DNA of 5,758 bases from Phycisphaeraceae bacterium. GTDB lineage: Bacteria > Planctomycetota > Phycisphaerae > Phycisphaerales > Phycisphaeraceae. Each line of letters opens with the position of its first letter. The stretch's first letter is position 1. Positions 1-3,984 of the stretch are shown in pieces. The notes beneath the pieces were generated by a model. It had not been told where the DNA came from and did not search any database. It was given only the letters and a program-made list of their open reading frames with translations. The translations under genes and the position numbers were made by a program. The DNA lies in the NCBI GenBank assembly GCA_020850375.1, contig JADZET010000140.1, positions 1 to 5,758 on the forward strand, read 5' to 3'.

Positions 1-223
1 ACATCATCAGGATCAACCCCACCGCAATGATGAGGTTCGTCTGCCGCCCGACCGTCAGCGCCGTGTTGAACCGCTCAACCTCCCCCGGAAGCAGATACCC
101 CACCGCCACCCCCACCGCCATGGCCAGAAAGATCCAGAGCGTCAGGTACCGATCGAGAAAACTCAATCGGCCCGATGACCTTGGCGAAGCACACTCCGCG
201 GGGGAATCCACGACCTGTGTCAC
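1..223 (-). CDS. acr3: Acr3-family arsenite efflux permease, N-terminal part (cut by window edge)
   Basis: This is the start of an Acr3 (ArsB-type 2) permease of the inner membrane, which exports arsenite using the proton motive force. Only the first 74 codons are visible and the frame runs open off the left edge. The reading begins at GTG with AAGGAG eight bases upstream; that Shine-Dalgarno sequence overlaps the arsM stop codon, which fixes the start. After a polar N-terminus of about 20 residues come the family signature [20 protein letters not shown] (residues 20-39), which forms the first membrane helix ending in GYLLPG, and the start of helix 2 with [12 protein letters not shown] (63-74), as in known Acr3 proteins. 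Full Acr3 proteins are about 350-400 residues, so roughly four fifths is missing, including the conserved cysteine expected in a later helix. It is the fourth gene of the ars operon, 13 bases after arsM. The family call is firm; whether the gene is intact cannot be seen. Confidence 0.9.
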   Translation of the reverse strand, partial: MTQVVDSPAECASPRSSGRLSFLDRYLTLWIFLAMAVGVAVGYLLPGEVERFNTALTVGRQTNLIIAVGLILMM

Positions 224-236
224 AACGCACGCTCCT

Positions 237-1121
237 TCATGCCTTGCGGGCCTGCACGTCGAGGCTGGTGATGAAGTCCGCCGGCCGGCTCCCGGGGGTG
301 GGCAGCGCCTCGGCGACCTTCTTGTAGAGCGGGTCCTGGAACGACTCGAGCGCCGCGACATACTCGGGCTTGGGCCGCAGCACCACATCCCGCAGCCCCG
401 CCGCCTCGACCATCGCCTGATACTCCCGCACCAGCACCGCCCCCGCCACACACCCCACCATCGCCTCAACCATCTCCCGCACCTGCACCGGGAGCGGCCG
501 CAGCAGCGCCATGTCCGACGCCGCCACGCGCCCGCCGGGCCGCAGCACCCGCGCGATCTCCCGCCAGACCTGCTCCTTGTCCGGCGACAGGTTGATCACG
601 CAGTTCGAGACCACCACGTCCACGCTCGCGTCGGCCACCGGCAGGTGCTCGATCTCGCCCAGCCGGAACTCGACATTGTCCAACCCCGTGCTCTTGCGGT
701 AGCTCGCCACGTTCCCGCGGGCCTTGGCGATCATCTCCGCCGTCATGTCCACCCCGATGACGTGTCCCGTCGGTCCGACCTTGGGCCCGGCCAGGAACAC
801 GTCGAACCCGCCGCCGCTGCCGAGGTCCAGCACCACCTCTCCCGGCTTCAGCCCCGCGATGGCCGTCGGATTCCCGCAGGAAAGCCCCATGTTCGCGCCC
901 CCGGGAAGCGCTCGAAGCTCCTCCGCCGAATACCCGATCTGCTCGGCCAGGAATTCAGCCGACAGCGGCGCCTTGCTCGTCCCGCAGCACGATCCTCCCC
1001 CACAGGTGCTGCCCTCCGTCGCGATCGCCTTGTACCCCTCGCGCACCGTCAGCAGCACCCGCTCCGCCGAGTCATCCGTCACGACGCCCTTGCTCTTGTC
1101 CGAGGAACCACAGCATCCCAT
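237..1121 (-). CDS. arsM: Arsenite S-adenosylmethionine methyltransferase ArsM
   Basis: This cytoplasmic enzyme of 294 residues transfers methyl groups from S-adenosylmethionine to trivalent arsenic, giving methylated and finally volatile arsines. The Rossmann methyltransferase core begins with motif [12 protein letters not shown] (97-107), followed by the acidic residue in GVD (125) that should bind the ribose, and the post-II segment [26 protein letters not shown], which ends near residue 181. The three cysteines that bind As(III) in characterised ArsM/AS3MT enzymes are present: C82 in GLSCGNP, C174 in SNCVINL and C224 in MVGCVAG. The N-terminus is rich in further cysteines (C3, C4, C40, C45, C46); the CGGGSCCG block resembles cysteine clusters in many bacterial ArsM, while the MGCC start is less usual. 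The start is supported by AAGGAG seven bases upstream, overlapping the arsC stop codon, which suggests translational coupling. Length and motifs are normal and the gene looks intact. Confidence 0.96.
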   Translation of the reverse strand: MGCCGSSDKSKGVVTDDSAERVLLTVREGYKAIATEGSTCGGGSCCGTSKAPLSAEFLAEQIGYSAEELRALPGGANMGLSCGNPTAIAGLKPGEVVLDLGSGGGFDVFLAGPKVGPTGHVIGVDMTAEMIAKARGNVASYRKSTGLDNVEFRLGEIEHLPVADASVDVVVSNCVINLSPDKEQVWREIARVLRPGGRVAASDMALLRPLPVQVREMVEAMVGCVAGAVLVREYQAMVEAAGLRDVVLRPKPEYVAALESFQDPLYKKVAEALPTPGSRPADFITSLDVQARKA

Positions 1122-1133
1122 GATCGCACTCCT

Positions 1134-1574
1134 TCAAATTCGTTGGCCCAGACTCTCGGGCAGCGTCCGCACGAAATCACGGATCTCGTCGCGGACGCGC
1201 CGGTAATGCTCGATCACCTTGCGGGGGTCGGCCTCCTTCGCCGCCAGCGCCGGCGGGTCGTCAAACCCCACGTGCACCACCCGCGTCCTGCCCGGGAACA
1301 CCGGGCAGCTCTCGTGCGCATGCCCGCAGACCGTCACCACCACGTCGAACTTCTCATCACCCAGCGACTCGAGCGTCTTGCTCGTCTGCCCCCGGATGTC
1401 CACCCCCACCTCGGCCATCACCGCCGCCGCGTGCGGGTTGAGCCCCGCCGCCCTGATCCCCGCCGAGTAAGGCTCGATCACGTCCCGCCGCAGATGCCGC
1501 GCCCACCCCTCAGCCATCTGCGACCGGCACGAATTGCCCGTGCACAGGAAGAGGATCTTCAGTTTCGGTAGCAC
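1134..1574 (-). CDS. arsC: Thioredoxin-coupled arsenate reductase ArsC (LMW-phosphatase fold)
   Basis: This 146-residue cytoplasmic enzyme reduces arsenate to arsenite. It belongs to the low-molecular-weight tyrosine phosphatase fold: the P-loop CTGNSCRS (C11 to S18) gives the CX5R oxyanion site with nucleophile C11, and D105-D106-P107 supplies the general-acid aspartate loop. The two further redox cysteines of the thioredoxin-dependent ArsC class (as in Staphylococcus pI258 ArsC) are present at C83 and C90, in [15 protein letters not shown], so a cascade C11-C83-C90 ending in a disulfide reduced by thioredoxin is expected. The open frame extends upstream to 1670, but those 32 residues are low-complexity, lie inside arsR and have no family counterpart. 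I chose the GTG at 1574-1572 because GGAG lies eight bases upstream and the protein then begins [16 protein letters not shown] as in relatives. The gene overlaps the end of arsR by 16 bases. An in-frame GTG two codons earlier is possible. Confidence 0.94.
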   Translation of the reverse strand: MLPKLKILFLCTGNSCRSQMAEGWARHLRRDVIEPYSAGIRAAGLNPHAAAVMAEVGVDIRGQTSKTLESLGDEKFDVVVTVCGHAHESCPVFPGRTRVVHVGFDDPPALAAKEADPRKVIEHYRRVRDEIRDFVRTLPESLGQRI

Positions 1575-1924
1575 GCGCACAGCTCCACGAGTTGCTTCCG
1601 CCTGACGCTCCGCAGCCTCTGCTGATCGCTCTGCACCACCGCCTGCCCGCGCAGGGCCGACCTCGCCCACGCCAGCGCTGAGATCGCCTCGGGCGACGCC
1701 TCATCCGCCTTGGATAACCGGTAGTAATGCCACTTGCCCTCCTTCCGCCGCTCGACCAGCCCCGCCTGGTGCAGCACCGCCATGTGCTTGGACACCGTCG
1801 ACGGCGCCAGCCCCAGCAGCTCGATGATCTGGCACAGGCACAGCTCCCCGCCCTCGAGGCTCAGCAGCGCCCGCAGCCGAGCCTCGTCGGAGAGGGCCTT
1901 GAGAATGTTCAGGACGTGCTTCAT
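1559..1924 (-). CDS. arsR: ArsR-family arsenite-responsive repressor
   Basis: This 121-residue dimeric winged-helix repressor should bind the ars promoter and release it when As(III) or Sb(III) is bound. Residues 3-20 form the first helices (ILKALSDEARLRALL is the family hallmark), the recognition helix-turn-helix is at about 33-54 (LGLAPSTVSKHMAVLHQAGLV) and the beta wing at 57-70 (ERRKEGKWHYYRL). The metal site ELCLCQ carries C29 and C31, matching the ELCVCDL motif of the classical ArsR type. A second pair, C116 and C118, lies close to the C-terminus. The frame is open to a GTG at 1969, but that codon sits in the spacer of the predicted promoter, so the ATG at 1924 is preferred; its ribosome site is weak (GAGAAAG). 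It is the first gene of the operon and overlaps arsC by 16 bases, so the two are probably translationally coupled. It is very likely autoregulatory. Confidence 0.94.
   Translation of the reverse strand: MKHVLNILKALSDEARLRALLSLEGGELCLCQIIELLGLAPSTVSKHMAVLHQAGLVERRKEGKWHYYRLSKADEASPEAISALAWARSALRGQAVVQSDQQRLRSVRRKQLVELCACYRN
1583..1586 (-). promoter_or_regulatory. Ribosome binding site of arsC inside the arsR coding sequence
   Basis: GGAG on the minus strand lies eight bases before the GTG chosen for arsC, within arsR codons 113-114. It decides the arsC start against the longer open frame and implies that ribosomes finishing arsR re-initiate on arsC. Confidence 0.6.
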
Positions 1925-1938
1925 GATCACTTTCTCAA

Positions 1939-1954
1939 TTCGTGATTCAACGAA
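1939..1954 (-). promoter_or_regulatory. Probable ArsR operator (TTCGT-N6-ACGAA dyad)
   Basis: A perfect inverted repeat, TTCGT and ACGAA separated by TGAATC, touches the last base of the -10 box and spans the expected transcription start. Its position is what an ArsR-type repressor needs to block RNA polymerase, and dyads of this size are normal for the family. A second, looser dyad, ATCAC-N11-GTGAT, lies at 1926-1946 and overlaps it; either or both could be bound. Operator function is inferred from position and symmetry. Confidence 0.5.
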
Positions 1955-1982
1955 GTGTATCGGCCCCACCGTTTGAAGTCAA
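1954..1982 (-). promoter_or_regulatory. Sigma-70-type promoter of the ars operon
   Basis: On the minus strand TTGACT (1982-1977) is followed by a 17-base spacer and TACACT (1959-1954), five of six and four of six matches to the consensus with ideal spacing. Transcription would begin near 1947, giving a leader of about 23 bases before the arsR ATG at 1924. No other promoter is evident between the ars genes, so this probably drives the whole operon. Confidence 0.65.
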
Positions 1983-2054
1983 CGTCGATGCCTCCGCAGC
2001 GCGCAACCAACCCACCGGGATGAAAACTCAACCGCTCCCGCCCTGGCATGGTTG

Positions 2055-2068
2055 CCGATCAGGATCGG
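2055..2068. repeat. Short near-palindrome CCGATC-AG-GATCGG in the arsR/pilZ intergenic region
   Basis: Two perfect 6-base arms are separated by 2 bases. It lies about 90 bases upstream of the ars promoter and 155 bases upstream of the PilZ gene. It may be a regulator site or chance; the rest of the 2000-2140 stretch holds no gene or promoter that I can support. Confidence 0.3.
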
Positions 2069-2144
2069 GACGCGTTATCGGCATTTCATGACACCCGCCG
2101 GCCGCTCGCGCAAGCCGATTCCTCGCCGCTTCTGCCCATAAATT

Positions 2145-2168
2145 CGTCAACCTGGATAAACCTTGACG
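2145..2168 (+). promoter_or_regulatory. Possible regulatory dyad upstream of the PilZ gene (CGTCAA-N12-TTGACG)
   Basis: A perfect 6-base inverted repeat with a 12-base centre lies 55-78 bases before the PilZ start. The centre contains GGATAAA (2154-2160), the best -10-like box in this region, but it has no convincing -35 partner. The right arm, TTGACG, resembles a -35 element, but the sequence 16-18 bases downstream is a poor -10. The PilZ promoter is probably somewhere here, but I cannot fix it. Confidence 0.25.
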
Positions 2169-2222
2169 TCTGTACCGCCGATCTCGTTCTCAAGACCCAC
2201 GAAGGGTCCAAGGAGCACGAGC

Positions 2223-2585
2223 ATGTCCGCCAACCCGCAGCCGAAGCTCACGATCGTCGACGACTCCAACAGCGACGCCATCCCCTTCGAGCGCCGCGCC
2301 TCGATCCGCCACCCGGCCACCGGCCACGTCACGGCCGTCCAGTGCCAGGTCCAGCCCGACGGCCGCCGCAGCCGCATCTGCTCGCTGACCATGCTCAACA
2401 TCTCCGACCTCGGCGCCGGAGTCCTGAGCCAGGACCCGCTGGACATCGGCTCGACCATCACCCTGTTCTTCCCCCCGCACGGCCCCGAGCGCGGCTTCGA
2501 CCTCTACGGCAAGGTCGTCCGCTGCGACTCCCGCAACAGCATGTACGAGGTCGGCATCCAGCTGACCGCCCGCGCCGCGGCATAA
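2223..2585 (+). CDS. Stand-alone PilZ-domain protein (probable cyclic-di-GMP receptor)
   Basis: This 120-residue soluble protein is essentially one PilZ domain behind a polar N-terminal tail of about 20 residues. Both parts of the cyclic-di-GMP binding signature are present: the arginine motif RxxxR in FERRASIRHPA (R25 and R29) and N59-x-S61-x-x-G64 in LNISDLGAGV, which starts the beta barrel. The later strands (ITLFFPPHG, FDLYGKVVRC, MYEVGIQLT) fit the usual PilZ pattern. Such proteins sense cyclic-di-GMP and act on motility, surface or envelope targets; the target here is unknown. The frame is open 20 codons further upstream, but the ATG at 2223 has AAGGAG seven bases before it. The gene is transcribed divergently from the ars operon, with no sign of a functional link, and converges on the HIT gene. 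It has no signal peptide or membrane helix. Confidence 0.85.
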   Translation: MSANPQPKLTIVDDSNSDAIPFERRASIRHPATGHVTAVQCQVQPDGRRSRICSLTMLNISDLGAGVLSQDPLDIGSTITLFFPPHGPERGFDLYGKVVRCDSRNSMYEVGIQLTARAAA

Positions 2586-2622
2586 CCGCGACCACCGGCC
2601 AACACGATCACATTGAGAGAGT

Positions 2623-2655
2623 GCAGCGCCCGATGCCCGCCACGTCGGGCGTTGC
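2623..2655 (+). terminator. Stem-loop between convergent PilZ and HIT genes
   Basis: GCAGCGCCCGA pairs with TCGGGCGTTGC across an 11-base loop, giving an 11-pair stem with one G-U wobble. It lies 37 bases after the PilZ stop and 10 bases beyond the HIT gene stop on the other strand. The downstream sequences are only mildly T-rich (CGTTT on the plus strand, ACTCTCTC on the minus strand), so it may be an imperfect bidirectional terminator. Confidence 0.55.
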
Positions 2656-2665
2656 CGTTTACGCA

Positions 2666-3223
2666 TCAACCCTTCGCCGCCGCCCCCATCGCCGCCAGCG
2701 TGCCCGCCAACAGCTCGTAGCTCTGCTCGAGCGCCTGCGGGATCACCCGCACGTGCCCGATCGTCTGCATGAAGTTCGAGTCTCCGCTCCAGCGCGGCAC
2801 CACGTGCAGATGGATGTGCCCCGGCAGCCCCGCCCCCGCGCACCGGCCGATGTTCACCCCGATGTTCAGACCCTGCGGGTTGTACGCCGTGCGGACCAAT
2901 TGCTCCGCCAGCACCACCAACTCCATCAGCTCCGCCCGCTGCCGCGGATCGAGGTCCGTCAGGTCCGCCACGTGCTGCCGCGGCGCGATCAAGAGATGCC
3001 CCGTCGTGTAGGGGAACTTGTTGAGCACGATCCCCCCCCGCGCGTCGGCCAACAGGGTCAGGTGCCCCCGCATCGCCGCCGCCCGCTCACCCTCCTTCGC
3101 CTCCACCGCGGCCAACGCTTCGCAGAGAAAGCAGCCGCCGCCCTGTTTGTCGTCGTGTGGCCCAAGCTGCCGCACATACTCCATCCGCCACGGCGCCCAG
3201 AGGTTTTCCTGTCCGTGATTCAT
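2666..3223 (-). CDS. HIT-family nucleotide hydrolase/transferase (Ap4A phosphorylase-like)
   Basis: This 185-residue protein belongs to the histidine-triad superfamily, which acts on nucleotide phosphodiesters or phosphoramidates through a covalent histidine intermediate. The triad HIHLHVV is at 136-142 (H136, H138, H140), preceded by LNIGVNIGRCAGAGLPG (119-135). The N-terminal LWAPWRMEYV (8-17) and NKFPYTTGHLLIAPRQHV (68-85) are characteristic of the subgroup that includes the mycobacterial Ap4A phosphorylase Rv2613c, so a dinucleoside-polyphosphate substrate is plausible. CFLC (C31, C34) could be part of a zinc site. The frame is open to a TTG at 3244, but the ATG at 3223 gives the usual MNHGQENLWAPWR start. 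It has no good Shine-Dalgarno sequence, and a -10-like box lies just upstream, so the message may be leaderless. It follows the unknown membrane-protein gene on the same strand after 88 bases. The exact substrate is not determined. Confidence 0.9.
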   Translation of the reverse strand: MNHGQENLWAPWRMEYVRQLGPHDDKQGGGCFLCEALAAVEAKEGERAAAMRGHLTLLADARGGIVLNKFPYTTGHLLIAPRQHVADLTDLDPRQRAELMELVVLAEQLVRTAYNPQGLNIGVNIGRCAGAGLPGHIHLHVVPRWSGDSNFMQTIGHVRVIPQALEQSYELLAGTLAAMGAAAKG

Positions 3224-3229
3224 GCCGAC

Positions 3230-3235
3230 ATGATA
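3230..3235 (-). promoter_or_regulatory. Candidate -10 box for a leaderless HIT message
   Basis: TATCAT on the minus strand matches the -10 consensus at five of six positions and ends six bases before the A of the ATG at 3223. Transcription would start at or next to the start codon, which fits the lack of a Shine-Dalgarno sequence. No good -35 box is at the right distance; the tandem repeat occupies that place instead. Confidence 0.4.
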
Positions 3236-3249
3236 CCCACGCAACCCCC

Positions 3250-3273
3250 GGAAGTTAGCCCGGAAGTTAGCCC
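3250..3273. repeat. Tandem direct repeat, two exact 12-base copies
   Basis: GGAAGTTAGCCC occurs twice head to tail (3250-3261 and 3262-3273), with a partial third copy, GGAAGTT, at 3287-3293. It lies in the gap between two same-strand genes, 27-50 bases upstream of the HIT start codon. This is the position of a -35 region or activator site for the HIT gene. It could equally be a recent slippage duplication. Confidence 0.75.
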
Positions 3274-3311
3274 GCTTGTTGCCCTCGGAAGTTCAACATC
3301 CTGCCGGCCTG

Positions 3312-3794
3312 TCACGGGCTCGGCGCCGTCGTCGCGACGGTCGGCGGCGTCTCGCCGCGCCCCTGGAAGTACTCCATCACGATCGGGTCCAGCAGCGGCG
3401 CCCCGGCCCGCTCGGGCAGCAGGGCCGCAAGCTCCTCGGCCGTCACCTCGCCCCGCGCCAGCTTCCCGTCGACGAACGTGCGAAACCCCGGGTTCGTCTC
3501 GTACATGCACAGGAAACCGCTGACGCAGTACCTCGGCAGCGGCACCCACTCGTGCGCGTGCGACGCCGGGAAGAACGCCGCCAACGCCCCCGAGGGCTTG
3601 ATCGTCACCCGCACCGCGCTGAGGGCGACCGACCATGCGTCGCCGGCCCCCCACCGCCACTGCGTCATGACCCGATGGCTGAAGCACTTCCCGCAGCGGT
3701 CCGTGTCGACGTGCCGGCGGACCATCCCCAGCAGCAGCGCCAGGACCAGCCCCAGCACCGCCGCCCGGATGAACGAACGTTTGGACGGCCTCAT
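3312..3794 (-). CDS. Hypothetical membrane-anchored protein with CxxC motif
   Basis: I do not recognise this 160-residue protein. It starts MRPSKRSFIR, a positively charged tail, followed by one hydrophobic helix at 11-25 (AAVLGLVLALLLGMV) and then RRH. This is a signal anchor or uncleaved signal peptide that would place the rest outside the cytoplasm. Right after the helix is C34-G-K-C37 with H40; two more cysteines are at C90 and C96, and H79 and H81 lie in ASHAHEW. Disulfide bonds or metal binding are possible; it is not a CXXCH haem site. The middle is rich in aromatic residues (QWRWGAGDAW) and the C-terminus is low-complexity (TPPTVATTAPSP). The start is set by GGAGGAG immediately upstream; the open frame extends 92 codons further but is not protein-like there and runs through the fusA terminator. 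It is flanked by fusA upstream and the HIT gene downstream on the same strand. Base composition and coding frame support a real gene. Confidence 0.7.
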   Translation of the reverse strand: MRPSKRSFIRAAVLGLVLALLLGMVRRHVDTDRCGKCFSHRVMTQWRWGAGDAWSVALSAVRVTIKPSGALAAFFPASHAHEWVPLPRYCVSGFLCMYETNPGFRTFVDGKLARGEVTAEELAALLPERAGAPLLDPIVMEYFQGRGETPPTVATTAPSP

Positions 3795-3852
3795 GTCTCC
3801 TCCCATGAACCCCCGAAACATGACACCCACAACACCAGCCCGAGCCACCGAC

Positions 3853-3881
3853 ATTATCGTACCCCGCCAGCCCGCCGTCCC
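3853..3881 (-). promoter_or_regulatory. Candidate promoter for the CxxC membrane-protein gene
   Basis: GATAAT (3858-3853, five of six to consensus) stands out in GC-rich sequence, with a weak GGGACG (3881-3876) 17 bases upstream. Transcription would start near 3846, about 50 bases before the gene. A run of seven T (3899-3893) about 50 bases upstream of that start could act as an UP element. It lies beyond the fusA terminator, so the gene needs its own promoter. Confidence 0.4.
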
Positions 3882-3922
3882 GACGCCGTGTGAAAAAAAC
3901 TCCGCCGAAACCATCCAACAGC

Positions 3923-3947
3923 AAAAAACCCCGGCGTAAACCGGGGT
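3923..3947 (-). terminator. Rho-independent terminator of fusA
   Basis: On the minus strand ACCCCGG and CCGGGGT form a perfect 7-pair stem with a 6-base loop (TTTACG), followed directly by a T run (TTTTTT including the last stem base). It lies 37 bases after the fusA stop. It is a textbook intrinsic terminator, and it shows that fusA is the last gene of its transcript. Confidence 0.9.
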
Positions 3948-3984
3948 CTGTGTGTCTGTCCCCTGTCCGATCCGGGCCCCGGCC

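Noticed and set aside
27..1571. A 514-codon open frame on the plus strand across the ars operon
   Set aside because: It is antisense to acr3, arsM and arsC, which have clear family motifs. Its product is a low-complexity Arg/His/Pro-rich string with no domain, as expected for the shadow frame of GC-rich genes.
1575..1670. Longer arsC start at 1670
   Set aside because: The added 32 residues are Ala/Glu/Arg low-complexity sequence inside arsR with no counterpart in ArsC proteins, while the GTG at 1574 has a ribosome site at the right distance.
1925..1969. Longer arsR start at the GTG at 1969
   Set aside because: That codon lies in the spacer between the predicted -35 and -10 boxes, so it would not be in the transcript. 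Family alignment supports MKHVLNILKALSDE as the start.
3250..3293. CRISPR-like repeat array
   Set aside because: The 12-base units are directly adjacent with no spacer between the exact copies. They are far too short and too few for CRISPR, and no cas gene is present.
2048..3523. A 491-codon open frame on the plus strand
   Set aside because: It runs across the PilZ gene in another frame, the stem-loop, the antisense of the HIT gene and the tandem repeat. The product is Arg/Pro/His-rich without motifs, so it is a compositional artefact.
3893..3899. Second T tract after fusA as a tandem terminator
   Set aside because: No stem-loop precedes this T run on the minus strand. The hairpin at 3928-3947 already accounts for termination, and an UP-element role is at least as likely.
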